64,000 nucleotides of DNA from the NCBI GenBank assembly GCA_013433145.1, contig CM024176.1, positions 7,736,520 to 7,800,519 of the forward strand. The letters are read 5' to 3'. Below are positions 29,373 to 49,977 of the stretch, piece by piece. The notes under the pieces are model-generated. The model was not told where the DNA came from. It was given only the letters and a program-made list of their open reading frames with translations, and ran no database searches. Position 1 is the first letter of the stretch. Each line of letters starts with the position of its first letter. Origin of the DNA: Ascaris suum (lineage: Eukaryota; Nematoda; Chromadorea; Rhabditida; Ascarididae). Made by a program: the position numbers and the translations under genes.

Positions 29373-29737
29373 CTCGACGCTTTGCATGTTCACAGTTATA
29401 AACTATATACAATGAGTTTGAGTTTAGGCATAAGCGCGGTAAACATCCATATCAAGCTCCACAGCTGACATAAATAAAGCAAAACTTTTGGTCATTTTCC
29501 TCAGTGCGCTACAACTGAATGCACAAATCGAAAAGATCTGTATTGACCGCTCACAGTTTTTCCTACTCAGTTGAAAAAGGTTGAGTTTGACTGCTTGTAT
29601 TGCTATATGTATGGAGTGAAGTGAAGATGTCAATAATTTCAATATATAATAGTTTGTCCCCAAAAGTTCGTGAACGAACAATATAAATTAAGGAGTAAAA
29701 AAGAAGAAAAATATCACTATTAAAAATTAGGCCTACG

Positions 29738-30113
29738 TCACTGTTGTTGCTCGATGTCGACTGAGCCGCCGCTCGTTGTCCGCTGTCTGCCGTAGTCAGC
29801 TCTGACTTGACGCGTGACTTCCCTGATCCACCGTCGATTTGTCTCTTTATCCACTGTTGCTGATCCAATCACGATCACCGCTGGAGTCGCCGGTCCCGAT
29901 CACTGAGCTCGCATCTGCTGCCACTGGCCTAGTTGTCGCGCTGCTCCAAATGTTGACGCTTTGCGCTCGTCAATGATCACCTTTATCCTCTGACAGTTAC
30001 CCAGAATATACTGTTGACGTTGAGGTGGTTCTCTTAGAATACCAATATCAAATTCTGCTGTGCAACAACTTGGTGCACCTTTCCATTGCTTTGTGAATCG
30101 CACCTCAAACTTG
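29738..30113 (-). pseudogene. Minus-strand ORF interrupted by one in-frame TGA (copy 2)
   Basis: Copy of 400-775 with the same open frame, the same internal TGA and no visible change. Because both copies carry the stop, it predates the duplication or is not a defect. Function unknown. Confidence 0.3.
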
Positions 30114-30127
30114 GGTAATTAAACCTT

Positions 30128-30598
30128 AATCGTCACGTTTAGACAATAAAACGCGAAGAAGTAACACTTAATTGTCAACGATGCTCATAATATGATAAAA
30201 ACGAGAGCCGAAAAAACTTATGATATTCTGTAACACTCGCGTTTAGACAATAAAACGCGGCGAAGTAACACTTATTTTTCAAAGACACACAATAGGATAA
30301 AAAAATCAAAGCGGAAGAAACCCAATAATATTCTATAAGTAACACTTTATTATCAACGACACAAACACAATGGGATCAAAATCAAAGCCGAAGAAATCCA
30401 AGCTCATTCTATAACATTCCAACTCACTAAGAGACACGCTTACTCTATTTAGCCAATAAAGGCAAAGTGGAGACACTTTTTTCAAGGATGCTCACAATGC
30501 GATAAAATTCAAAACCGAAGAAAGCTCAAGTGGCATTCTGTACATTACCACTCGACTAAAAGGCACGCTTACCTACCAGACATGCACGAAAGAGCATA
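30128..30598. repeat. Diverged tandem repeat, period about 105 bp (copy 2)
   Basis: Same block as 790-1260, with only a few substitutions. The units are far more different from each other than the two copies are, so the array is older than the large duplication. Confidence 0.8.
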
Positions 30599-30617
30599 AC
30601 ACATTGAAGCCAAAGTC

Positions 30618-31263
30618 GCAACTCCGATCAAAGTCACTGCGTTACCGAACCTTTGGGCCCATTTATATATGCCTCTTGTTAACACCTTCTGATGCTTTTG
30701 GCCCGCCCCTTCTTTGTGCTGTTGCTCGACCCCAAAGGTTGTTTTTTGCTAATTTGACGCCCATCATAACATATACGATTAGCCCATCAACAATCCCAAT
30801 CTTTGTTTGCCTTGACCCCGTCACTACACACTCCTGCCAAACACTCTGCAGCTTTAAATCAACTCTAACTTTGTTTATTCTATGCACATAACTTCTATGA
30901 CGTGTTTATCGCACCCTCTTGTCTTTAGACGGTTTGAAGGCAAGGCCCTGCCAGGCCGTCTTCGTGCCTGTTCGTGTTGCCCGCACGTGCATTCCCCCCT
31001 TTTGTGCATAACATTATCTGATGGCCAGCCAACAACCTCAACCTTTGTTCGCTTTGGCCCCATTATTACCCACTGTTGCAAAATATTCTGCAACTATAAA
31101 TCAACTCTTACTTTGTTCACTCATTCGCGCATAACTTTCATGACGTGCTTATGTCAGCTTTATGCCTTCATGCAGTTTGAAGACAAACCACTGACACACC
31201 CTCTTTGTGCGACTTTCGTGCGCAGCCGCGACAACATCGAGCAGATGAGCAATAGGTGATTGC
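30618..31263. repeat. 244-bp tandem repeat, about 2.5 units (copy 2)
   Basis: Copy of 1280-1925 with the same unit structure and almost no change between the copies. Confidence 0.75.
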
Positions 31264-33687
31264 GGATATGAACATGTGCTCCACATGCTCACTGCCAGAA
31301 TTTATTATGTTGACGCTGATTGCAAATGCACGACGTCCTTCCTGCTCCTCCCCCCTCCCTCCTTCTATCAGAGTGTATCTATCGCAGCAAATAATCCTTG
31401 ACGCCAGATCCCCATTTCTTAAAACAACCTTTGTATTCATAATGTTTCAGTTCTCTTCAATTACTATATGAAACCCTCGCGAAGACATCTTTTCATTACT
31501 GTATCACTATTTCGGAAATCCTGAACTTAGGGAACTTTCAGAAATGGGATAAAACATGCGGTTTCCAAAGTTGTCGAAGGCAATTTCTGCTTCACTAATA
31601 GTAACAGCGCAAATTCGGCAACGTCAAAAATTCACTCCTATCTCTAAGCAGCAATCAGTTTCTTACTGATGACCAACTGACCTTTTCATGAAGAATGACG
31701 AACATAGCCGAAACGAAATTGTTCGAGTTCGCAGTCTCTTTTGAGCCATAAGAAAACCACCGTCCATCCGCCTTCTCTTCTGCATCCGCTGACGAACGTT
31801 CCTTCTGAGGGTTGGACGCGAACAGTGGGTATCAATGGGTATCAAACAATATACAGATCAACAGTTATAAAACAAGAATGCGCTCGTTTGTAAGTTTCTC
31901 ACCTTCCAACAAACCTGCTTGGAGTTGATTTCGTTCGAATCCTCCTTTGACATGCCACATCGCCCCATGGGAAAACGCTGCACTGATTCCAAACGCGAAT
32001 GGCCACATTTATGGAGAAATACTTCCAGCTAACTGTCCTGTGCATCATGGAAAACATCTAGGCTGAGGTCAACAAGCGTAAAAAAATGTTACTTTTAATG
32101 TTGTATTCATAGCAGTCAAAGTGACGATGCACAAATGCGTAATATAGTAAGAACCCAAATCATTAATTCCTCACGTTCTAATGTGTCTACCATTGAAACA
32201 TTGTTAGGAAAAGCTACTAGCCTTATTAATTGGTAGCGTATTCAGTTTACATTCGCTATTCATTCTCCTTGTTCACAAACGAACCCGAAAGAACTTCAGA
32301 TCGGTTTTTTAGAATATTTGCAAAAGGCAGCTACGAAATATCGGCATACACCTGAACTAGATCACAACAATAACGCGCTCAAACGAAGTGTAGTTAACAT
32401 GATGTTAAAATGCTCCATCTAAGCTTTACAATTGCTGTGGGAATCTCTTAAGCCTTTCTCTAGATTTCTCGATCGGTATTGTTTGTATGCATTATGCCGT
32501 TGCAGAAACCTCTAGAGACACCTATCTCAAAATTTCGGTATCCTCAAAAAGCCTATCATTCGTAACGATAAGCTCTGCACATTTTGGGCACTTTTACTGG
32601 CAGCAGACCGCAGCCTTTTTTGGGTATGTTTTGCATTAGTATTTTGTCGATCTCGTTAATTAGCTATAGTAGAATAGCGATACCACTGCATGTAACTCAA
32701 CCGTTCAATTTTTTTAATGGTACCATTCAGCGAATGTGGCAAGGCAGAACCATCCTGCTATAGGACGGGTTCTGCTCATGTACACTCAGTGCTAACGCGC
32801 AACCGCACGAATGGATTGGAGGTGTCATTTCGTGGCCCAGAGACAATAAAAGAGACAAAAATTGTTTTGCACGCTTAAAAATTCAACGGCAAATTTCTCT
32901 ATGGACGATTCTAGAAGGGCAGCTCAAAGCAGCTTTTGCTAGTCCTGTACGATTGTGCATTTTCTGATGAGAAAAAAAAAACAAGGCCATGAAAGTATGT
33001 TGAATAGGAACCACACAGACAAATGAACGTGCAACTGAGCTGCAACAAAAGCTCTTCTACAAAGCGTGTGGTTACTCCATCGCCCCATTCGCAAGGAAAT
33101 GAGCGCATCAATTGAGTTATTTTTATGATGTTGTGGCTGCTGTTGATAGTCATTGAAACTACAAAACCGCCATAAAAGACATTAGTCAAAAACATCACGC
33201 CAGTGATGTTTGCAGAATTTCTTCTACAACCCATCGAAATATATTCTACCAGGTTTTAGCGGACACTGCGGATAAGGGGCAATGAGTGATGCGTGCAATG
33301 GATAGCGGCAATATGTGGCTAATAGCGAGTGTTGAATACATCAAAAACCTGCAGAAGGCAGACAACTTGACGACCGCGGAATGCAACCACTGTGGCAGCC
33401 GCTATAGAAGCCTGACATCGTGAGCACCGATCACATTCCCCGAGATGACGACTGCTGCATAGGGGAAGGCTGCTCGAGAAGAGCCAAAATGGGACGAGCA
33501 GATGATGGCGACTGCAAACAATCACAAAATGACGTATGTTAATAATAAAAGCGTCGTTTTGAAGGAGCAGAAGTAGAAAGTGTAATGAATGCCGCAAAAC
33601 TGCGCCGTGGATGTCAATGATGAAAAACTGCTGATAACTACAACGAATAAAAACAAACGAAATAAACTGGGCTTGCTTACCCTTCGC

Positions 33688-39785
<6,098 letters not shown>

Positions 39786-40727
39786 GAAGCAATGGATTAT
39801 TTTTTCTCTAAAGGGTAGAGGAGTTCGTTTAGTGAAGGAGGTTGTACTGCATTAAATATGAGAGAGGGTGTTACTGGAAGCGTTTCATCGATATGATTCC
39901 AATTTGAAATCAGCCATGAACAAATCCGTTCACGGCCCTGTCAACCATTAGCTCTCATATCGAGTCCACGAGCTATTTCACATAAACTACATACATATTG
40001 CAGTTTTGCTGAAATCCCTGAGGTGTTCCAAACCGTTTGGCATGAGGGCTACTAGTAGGCAGGAGAAAATTAGAGAACGCTAGCAGCATAGTTTTTTGTT
40101 TGCTTGGTAAGGCGGATGCGCAGTACAGACTAACGAAGACCATCTTAGCGTAAGTTGGGCTCGCATCTAGCATGCACCCCTTCTACTGCATGTGTTGACG
40201 GGTGTCACTGCGTCGTGGCATTTGTGATAGTGATGAACGATGTGCTTCATCGTTAATCACATAGGAAAAAATGTGTGTTTATTTCTGACGCAATCTTGTA
40301 GCTCTGCTGTGATTACAAACATACCCTTTCTGTAAATGTGCAACCCCATTTGTGTTTTTCTTTTTCTAGATTTCCTCATTTATTTCGCTACTTCTTTTCA
40401 TCTTTTTTTCCATCGTTTGTTTGGTTGATTCCTGTTATCTTCGAACTTAAAGATAATACAATTAATATGCACACAAAACTATTTCTACTGTTTTCTTATT
40501 AGCATGTGCAGCAATTATAGAGATAAGCATCATAGCCATTTCGGTGAAAACGTATGTGAAGGAAAGAACTTCTTTTATCTTGCTCTCTGATGCCTGTGGA
40601 AGTGACTAGGTAGGCTTGTATGCGCTGTGGTAGTCCACCCGGTACAATATTTTTCATATGCGTTTCGTTTTATAAGCGCTCCTATTCTTTAATTCACTCT
40701 TCTCCCTGTGGCTTGCGTTTCGGCGAT

Positions 40728-43700
40728 ATGTGGAGTCTGGAGAGATCCGATCGAAGCTCCAGTCCCCTTGTCAGCCGCAACACTGGAGCTGCCACCGTGA
40801 TTGCATTTAATTCGGATCCAGTGTGTATGGAAAGAACAAGCTGCAAGAAAAAGAGTGAATGAAAAGAAAAAGGACGCATCGAAGTCGATATATCTGTGTT
40901 TCTTCACACGCTAAATGTGTTCATTGTTCTCGAAAAATGTACTCAAAGACTAATTTATTAGGCAATAATTTGTTCTTGGCAGTTTTATTTGCATGTGAAT
41001 CGCTTCCGTTTGCTACAAAGTTGTCTTCACTTGTTATCATTAATCTTAGAGTGATAAGTGTAGGATTCGAGTTACATCCATGAAAGCAGCTCCAGTGCAA
41101 CTTTTTTTCCAAGATTTCAGCCTCTCTTCGGAAGAATATTTTTAAGCTGTTAATTTGCATAGGCGTCAAGTTCACACTTTAGAGATTCTGCCAACTTCAG
41201 ATCGCATGCTTACACCGATAATGCATTTTGTTATTGTTTTTAAAGCAATTTTTCACGTTCATTCTTTATTTTCCTTGTTCTCACATTTTGTTAACTGTAT
41301 TAATTTTAGGCTGTCACCACTTAACAAGGCGAGGTTCTCGTGATTAGCAGCTTTCGGGAACAGAACAAGACGCAGGTTTGAAAGTTGTGAAGTTTCATTT
41401 TCTTTTGGTTGAGTGTGGTGTCGTTTTAAAATATTCAACAGGTTGTTTTCAGAATGCTGTTCTAATCTTATTTCAGGTTCCACCCACCCCATGCATTATG
41501 TGTTTTATTTGTTTGCTGTGTTGATGTTTTTTTTTTTTGCATTTGAATGCGCTCGTTTGTTTACTTCTCACTTCCAACATTCTTTGCTTTTTTTTTCGAT
41601 ATCGTTCTAATCTTCTGATTCAGCAGGCATATTCAGTGAGAACACGGCATCATCGAGGGTCATGAGTGGGATTGAGTGATAAGCGAGCGGAGACCGTTGG
41701 CACTTGGCGTTGGAAAATGGTGCAAAGTCTCAGCAAATCGGTCTCATCACAGGTTCCATATACTACTCAATATTTTTATCATCTCAGCAACGCGAAACCT
41801 TTACCTGTTGAGTTGAGGTGGCTGTAGAAGTGAGGAAGTTCTCCATGTTAGCGGGTGATTTCTAAAATAGTGGAAAAGGTGCCAATTAGTTATAGCTTTC
41901 TTACTACACCATATTTCGTTTTTTCTATAAATATTTTGCGTGGCTTCTTATTTTAAAAGTCACATGGGTTACCTTTTGCTGCTTGAAAGATCTCATGCTT
42001 ATCCACTGCAGCAAATTTGTGAAGTTGGTACGATGGTTGTTGACTAGTGAGAGTTGATTAGATCATTTGCAATGTGAAAATTTTAAAGAGTATTGCGACT
42101 GCATCGTGTCACATTTTACGTATTGAAGAAGCTGCATAACTGCCTAAAATGTACTCGATAACCTTGCACATCCCTATGCACATGAAGGCAAAAGATAAGC
42201 AATTAGGGCATAGCAGACTTAATTACCCGGGTGCTCTGCTGACGAAAATGAGCTCGTATGTTGCTCGGTAGAGTTCACATCGGTTTCGTTCGTCGGCGGA
42301 GTTCCCTAATGCAGGATAAATGAATTTATCATAAAGATACGATGATGGGAACTTTTAGTGGCTGATGCATCTTTTGTTAGCTAATTGCTCTCATAGAAGA
42401 TAAGCAAACTTGCTACTTACGCTTTTATTTTGAAACGAGAATGGCAGTGGACCGCAACGATTTTTTTTAATGCTTCTTTTCTAGAATTCCTTCTAGCATC
42501 AAGCATTTGTGCAGGTAAGCATGGCGAAAAAGCAGGCAAAATGACTGCATTCTATGCTAGATGCGCAATCAGCATGTCCGAATTTGCCTCTTCGCATTTG
42601 AAGAACTGCAGTGAACTGTGGTAATGTTTATGATATCCGTTTGGTGATCAGCTGCTAGTGCAGACCAGGTGTCTTAGGGCATTAACCATCCTTGTGTTCA
42701 CAATTTTCCAACGAGGATTCGATTCCACCTTGGGACGCTTCGTTAGGTGGCTTATAAGCGGTTCCGTCCTGTAGTCTGTACGGTTGTGTTGATGAGATTT
42801 GCTCTTGCGAAATCCGAACATTTCCATGTTTTGAATTGGTATTCTACACAGCAGTGCTTGTTGATGATCGGACATTTTGGACGTTTAGAAGATACTATGC
42901 GGCTACAGAATCCTTTGAAATGATATAATGATACCTGAGCGCGAGAAAATCTCCATCCTTAACGTGGAAATTGATTGTTTCGTCATACTTTCCGTGCACA
43001 GAAGTAGATCTTTTCGCATAGCGCGGTCCTGTTCATAGTAGCCTTGATCTAAGGGGCATTTGATTTTATTCCTAGGCCCACCTATTCGGCTGGTGGTGAT
43101 GCGTGCATGAGACATGCAGTCCTGCATTCGGATTGAATGATCTCTGATAAGCGGCTATTATTTATGTGACTGTGTGCTTGTATCTACTCTGTGAACGGCG
43201 AATATGTGGCTCTTCCATCTTTTCCGTTTATTGGCTGGTTGATGGCTGTTTCGCGGCTTCATCTGTGGAAGGCGAAACCTCTTCTGACAGGGGGTTCATT
43301 GATTGATCATCATAACGTTGTTGATTGGCTTCGACTCTATAATACTGCTGCGCATTCGTATGGTCTTCGGTTATCTTTTGATGAGCTCAATTTTGGTTAT
43401 TGACATGTGAGGTCATCATATCCCCCGCACTTATTATTAGTCTATTGATTGACTGGCTATCATGCTTGAGTTCCTGCTAAGTTAGGGTTGTCGTTGAAAA
43501 ATATTGTTCATTACTGTGATCATTCACCCAACCGGTACTAGATATGAGTGTGCTATCGAAGACCTGCGCTTAATCGTCTTGTTCTGTGATTTTAGGATGT
43601 TTCATTTTACGTTGGTTGTCATTTTGCTGACCGTACCTGTTTTCTTTTCCCGTGCGTTTATCGATCTTTAATTATGTTTCGTTTTCCTTTCTTTTTTGTT

Positions 43701-46322
43701 CCCCCCGTTTCATATATTCGAGGCACACTGCGCTGTGAACTTCTTTATGGATTTTCCGCAACGAGAGGGCACTGCACTAAAGGCACATCACTGCTGTAAT
43801 GAAATGGTTCTACGAGTTTGATTTCTTGCATCGCTTTTCCACGTGCTGCTAAGAGAAAGCAGCATCACACCGTCAGTTTATACCTGAACCTTCAAAAAGC
43901 TCTTCGTTGCCGAATGATGCCAATGTGGTGTTTCATTTGCCTCTGTATTCTCGTGTTCTGTTTTAGCGCAATCATATATTTTGATTTTGCCTTTGTTTCA
44001 TCATGGTTTGTCACTAGAGATCATTTGTTTTTGTCTATCTTTTTATTTACGGTTGCTGAATGCACGTGCGAGAGGGATTAGACGTATCATTTGGCATAAT
44101 AAGAAGGGATTGGGTACTGCTGATGTTTACCTTTGGAATGTGTATGTGATCTCAGTGTTGCACACTTTACTGGATGCACAAATGTGAGGCAGCTGCAATT
44201 TGGATTATGGGTTGGTTCAAAGTTCCACTGTGGCGTTCTTCCATGCCATCTCGTATTCCCCCCTTCTTCCCCACCCTTCTCGCTCGCCATCAGACGTGCC
44301 TTTGAATAATGTTGCGTTATTATTTATTATTTGCTAATAAATAAAAGTGAGTAAAAAGGTCTTGTTTGGTAAAGGAGAAGAAGGATCGAGCGATGAAGTA
44401 TCTCGTGTCTTTCGCTGTCAGTTGAATAGATTGCTGATGGATTTTTCGGTGGCATCTATGATCTTATATTTCTGTGCGTGAAACGCGTATGAATATGAAT
44501 TGCCTACTTCGAAAAAAGTGGCATTACCTGCCGACTTCGTGCTTTCATGTATGAGGATGGCTTCTGGAAGTATAGCTCAAGTATAACTACTTTAACTTGG
44601 AGGCGAAATTAGCAAGACGTGGGGAGTGGTTGTTGAGAAGGGGTGATGAGAGCTGTTTTCTACAGAGTTATTTTGGTTTCTTTGAGAAATTGACTGTACT
44701 CGAATTGAGGAGAGTGAGCATACAACTTAAGACGATGAGTTGAGTGCAACGTTGCAAAATGTTTGTTGTCTTTCATGAAATGTTTTTCCTAATAAGTGAG
44801 AAAAAACTCACTTTGGTGATTCCCGGCATATCTCGGGGAAAGTTCGACAGAGCTTTCCGAAAATCGATGTTTCTTGTTAGAAATCAGTGTATCTGAAACT
44901 GTCACGTCGAAAGGAAATGAGAATCCGGCTGGGACTGAAGCAGTTCCGGATGGGGTTGGCTGCAAACGGAGAAAACTTATTTGGACGTCTATGATTTCGG
45001 AACTTTTATACATGAATAGGTGTTCCGGAATTTAGACCCTCCTTACGGTTCGACTATTTATCCTCATAGCTAAACTGTCCCCTCATATAAACGGGGTAAA
45101 TCACAACGCTTTGGTACGTGACGATGATTGTAGTGAAGCATATGTATGCAGCACGAGTGTTATAGAAGATGAGGCTTGTTCTGAAAACGCTATTGTGTAT
45201 CCATGTCTTTTGCTGTCCCATCCTGTTCGCCTCTCTCCTCGCTTTTCTGGTTTTCACATCAATCAGCTAACGTCGTACCGTAGCGTAATGTAGCGTGAAT
45301 CCATTAGTCAATAAGCAACTGAAACGATTTAATCAACGAAGTCAGAAGATGTGAAATTTCAAGAGATTTTATTGAAAATGCCCGTAGAAGTAACATCCTT
45401 TTTTTCAAAAAGGCAAAACCTTTCTGTAACACCGTTTCTCCTCGAAGAAAATATAAAATTTTGTGCTTTTAATAAAAATGTGCTGAAGCGAATATTTTTG
45501 TGGCGGTATCTCTGCGGGGAATAGACAGTTTCGCCAAAAAGCATTCGTTCTCAAGCATCACGAAGCGTCCGAAAATCATTTAGAAAAGCATTCGTAGCGA
45601 GCAGTATATGACCTCGTGTCGTGTCGCATAGCGCCTCGCTGGATTCGTTGCACGGCAAAGAGTGGCTAGCCGCCTCAGCGGCGCCAGCGAGGAGCGGAAG
45701 TAGAGATGCGTCAAGCGGAAATGATAACGTAAAAACGAGACGCTACAATGGAAGTATGATGGCGTCGAATGCGTTAGAAGAAATTGAAAGAGGAGCTGGA
45801 CCGGGCAACGGAAGTTGGTCTAACCCAGTTCCGCCATTCCTTGCTTATTCGGACCAGGGGAGGCCTTTGATCAGGAGCTCATGGGAGCTCCTTCCCGTCG
45901 AGTGATTGATTCGCCGTGTGGAAACGCCTTTGTTCTTCGCCACTGCCTTCCAGCTCGTTATTGCGATAATATTGTTTATATTCTGGCAATCGGCGCCGCA
46001 CGTTTTGCTGTTGTCGTCTCTAATTCTGCGTAAATTCTCTAGCTGCATGGGCTGCAGGACGACATCGAGTTACTGAAGGTAAGTCATTCATACTCTTAGC
46101 TTGAGTATCTTCACGCGGTTACGTGCAAAAAATTGACCTTGCATGCAGTATGAGCATAAACCGAATACGACGATGGCGTTGCCTAACTTCTTGAACCGGA
46201 CACTGCACCAATATATGCAACGCTTCGACAAGGTGACAGCTGTACGGAAGAGGAAGACCGTTTTCTTCCCTCCCCCACCTTTCAAAATATATCCGATTAT
46301 CATACGGATTTTTGAAATTTGA
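40728..46322 (+). CDS. Gene B, copy 2: candidate membrane-anchored protein, less disrupted
   Basis: Copy 2 of gene B. Candidate exons: 40728-40820 or longer, 44881-45019, 45070-45293, about 45621-45905, a hydrophobic stretch at about 45954-46001, 46043-46078 and 46149-46232 (open to the TGA at 46320-46322). The 45070 exon stays open for 74 codons here but hits an early stop in copy 1. The frame at 45621-45905 is also longer because of one extra C. An in-frame TGA at 45903-45905 separates it from the hydrophobic segment. A short intron ending at the CCTTCCAG acceptor before the hydrophobic segment could remove it, but its donor would be weak. A 41-bp intron (GTTTTG to TCTCTAG) would then join the membrane segment to the 46043 exon in phase. 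Identity unknown. Confidence 0.4.
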
Positions 46323-48519
46323 TAGCAAGTTTAGACAAACATTATAAGTGCAAAAGGAATGCGCGTATGTATAAGGACGTTTCGGTGACTAAGGCATGCA
46401 GAAAGAAACAGCACAAAAACGCGTGGGCCTCGCGGCTTCTACAAGGGAGAGGGACCAGAAACATGGCGCCGCTCTCCTGATGAATGGCTAGCATCATCAA
46501 AGCGGATTCGTTCAAAGCTATGATGTTGACGAAAGTACAGCCACAAGGACCCTATCAAAGGGACAGCAATAAGCTTATATAGAGTCGTCCTTTAGTGCGT
46601 TACGAAAGTGCAACGAGTGTTTGCTTGCGGTGAGACAGTATCGTATGTTCAAGGAGTGTTGCTTGTCTCGTTTAGAAGATTTTCTTTGATTATTACCCAT
46701 ATCCATTTCAACGTGCTTGCCTTCAATCTTTATAACGAAAGAGACCGTAGTGAGTTTACTATGTATATCGTAATGGTTGTTGGAACTTGAGTAATGAACT
46801 GCTTAGACTAGGTTAAACCACCGACGGTTGCCTTGATCGCTGCTTTAATTCTTTAAGGGCGCGGAATTTTATAATTATTGCTGGAGATGTCGGCTCAGGT
46901 GAAATGTAAGCTTCTTGTTCAGTGCGACTAAGTCGCAGACGATCGTCATAATCCTTTGAAATGAGAAGTCTTTCGGTTGATAGAATTTGACTTGCTGTGT
47001 AGCGCTAGGAATCGTAAAAGAATTTGCAAGCCTAACATTACAGTATTGATAAGATATCCCACCTTGCTAAAGTGTTGCTGTGTTCCGTGAAATTGTAATT
47101 CGATGCTGCTGTGTTGCTGTGTTTTGCTAATTTGTAATTCGGTGTTGCTGTGTTTTGTTAATTCGTAGTTCGATACTACTCTTCGTGTAATTCGTAATTC
47201 GATTGCGATCGCATTATTCGGCGCGCACTATACACTAATAAAATGCAAGATGTTTAATTAGGGAGAAGCGAGACGGAAGCAGTTGTTCGAGTGAGCAGAA
47301 CCGTAGAAGAAATCGTCGACTCCACGGAGCTGCGACGATCGAATAAGCGAACAGGCCAGTTGAGTTTTACGACCTTCAGTATATATTGGCTACCGGGTCA
47401 TCGGCAGTCAATACACCTCCTCTCATCCTCAAACAAACGAGACTAGTGCACGGTTACTGTGTAAAGAACCGTACGTCCAATACCTCAAAATGGTCACGAC
47501 CTCAATGAATGTGATGTCTGCACGCCACTTTCGCTGTCAATACGACTACTTCTAATATCATGTTTGAATTCCTATCACTTGCTTGGACCAACAATAGATC
47601 GCCAGCATGACTGCCGTCAGTAAAGAAGTCCCGATGACAACGTGCTGCAAAGGCACAACGTCTTTCGCGATATATCAAGAAAGAAGAATATTAGTTTCAG
47701 GAAGTTCCACTGAATGGCAAAGGTAAGAAATATTCACAACATCTCGATCCACTCATGACGACATCAATAAAGTTCAGATACTATGTAGGACAAACTTGAG
47801 CAGGCATCCCATAGAAGACGATGGCCCACCATTAATGCTTGCGCAACGTTCTCGGTTCAGTCCAAATTCGCTCACCATACCTTATGTGTGTGCGTGCGTC
47901 TGCGAGGATAGGTAAGGTCTGCATGCGGCATTTGTGGGTGCGTGGTGTGAGTGCCTCTAGGAACATGTGCAATGCGGTGTGTGTTGTTCTATGCATGGTC
48001 TGTGTGGCGCGTCTGTGCAAATATGTGCGAGTATGTGTGTGGTGTTGCAACGTAGGCGTGAACGCATGGTGTGTGCGTGTCTCTGGTATGCGCATTGTAT
48101 AGATGGTGTGTTTTACCACTGCAGACACCACACAAAGAAATCAGGGCCTAAGAACTCACGGAAAACGTGTCAAGTTAAGTGTCAATCACTCACACAAAAA
48201 AACGCCACTCTCACAAAGTGTCTATAATAACAAATCCCCTCTTCCACACGCGAAAATATCTGATTATTGGTTATAAAGCATGAGAGTCACTCGAGACACA
48301 TTGGAATGGACGGGAGAGTGCAAGATTGGAACTAAAACACGTTAAGTCCACTTACGAATATGTGAAATTATGATGTTACAGGCAGTGCCGAACTATAGCA
48401 TGAAAGTTCCCGAAGAGGACCCGAGGCCATGGGCACGGGGCCACCGAATCCGCCTATGTGATAGGAGACACTGGTACCGCTCTTAGGTGACAAGGCCGCC
48501 GATTCGTGACAAACCGAAA

Positions 48520-49003
48520 GATTTAATAAATTCGTCGACTCAACTACAATGTGAATATAGCGAAAACTTGGGCTCTTCAGCAGTTCGGACCCAAGTTCAG
48601 CTGAAAGCGCTAAGCGAGTCCTAATAAACCATCTAATAGATGTGACTGCATGAATGATAATATTTGTGACCATGTAATGCGTTGAGTAGTGATGAAATAA
48701 TACTTTATGTTGATGTTTCGGCTCTTTGAGCCATAATCATAGCATATCACGCCGGAAATCATCATGTAAACACACTTCGCCACAATTCATAGAATTATGA
48801 AAATTGCCGCGTTTATGCGCGGGAAGGAAGGAAAAAAAAAGAAAAGAGGAATGAATTAATAGTTCGCGAAGCGGAGGGGTGGGTGAAAGTGGATAAGTTG
48901 AACAGCTGTTAGTCGTTAGTTTCAGAGAGTTTAGAAGGTGACCTTCACTAATCTTGCGGACCAGTGTGCTTTTGCGGGGAGCAAGCATTTTGAGGACAAT
49001 ACG
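48520..49003 (-). mobile_element. Penelope-like element, 3' fragment (copy 2)
   Basis: Copy of the 19185-19655 fragment. It keeps a 12-bp segment ('gcatgaatgata'-like, near 48650) that copy 1 lacks but the third relative at 26.39 kb has, so copy 1 carries a deletion. ORF 48988-48737 encodes the same GIY-YIG C-terminal segment. Confidence 0.7.
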
Positions 49004-49046
49004 GCCTAGTTTTGAAAACCCACAATATCGGTCTGGCCTATATCGG

Positions 49047-49977
49047 TGATCCTATCGTTTCATTAACTGACCATTCCGAAATTGCGTAATAATTGCACCA
49101 AACGAAATATTTATGGCTTTGAATTCTGGAGGATTGATTCCAGCTGAACGGTTGAAAACGATGGGTTATTACCGATTTGCTCATTAATTGACCATTTTGA
49201 AACGGCGAATAATTCTAGGAAATTAATTGTTAGTAGAGGTACAATATGCGGATGATTGATTGTATCTCAGCCATTATAAACGATGGATTATTGCCTCTTT
49301 CTTTATTAACTGAACTATTCCAAAAATTGCGCGATAATTCCACTAGGTTAATTATTTATGGCTTTGGATTTGTGGATGATTGATTCTACCTGAATGGTCG
49401 ATCGTCCACAAATTATAAAAGTAAGCAATTAATTTACTTCAATTATCATGCAATTTCGGAATGGTCAGTTAATGGATGAATATGCAACAATCGATCGTTT
49501 GTAACCGTTCAGATGGAATCAATCGTCCACAAATTTAAAAGAGTAAAGAATGAATCTGGTTCAGTCATCTCGGAATTTCGGAATAGTCAGTTAACGAATA
49601 AATAGGCAATAATCCATCGTTCTTAACCGCTGAGATGGAATCAGTCATCCATATGTTGTACGTCTATAAACAATTGATTTATTGGAATTATCACGCAATT
49701 TCGGAACAGCCAGATAACGAATAAATAGGGAATAATCAATCGTTTTTCACCGTTCACTTTAATCAATCAACACGTTATTGTACCTGAATAAATAACTAGT
49801 TTAACGCTACTACCATGTAGTTTCAGGATGATAAGTTCACAAATAGATGGGAAATAACCAATCGTTTTTTACCGTTCAGATTGAATCAGTCAACCGGAAG
49901 TTATGCAAGAGCGGATAACTAATTTGATGGTATTGTCACACAATTTCAGAACGATAAGCTAATGAAAAAAAATAGGG
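49047..49977. repeat. Inverted array of about 122-bp repeats (copy 2)
   Basis: Same head-to-head array as 19700-20630, with few differences (for example a 3-bp change in the 'cagccagataacg' unit near 49710). It is followed, as in copy 1, by short 'agtttaacattctaatact' repeats. Confidence 0.8.
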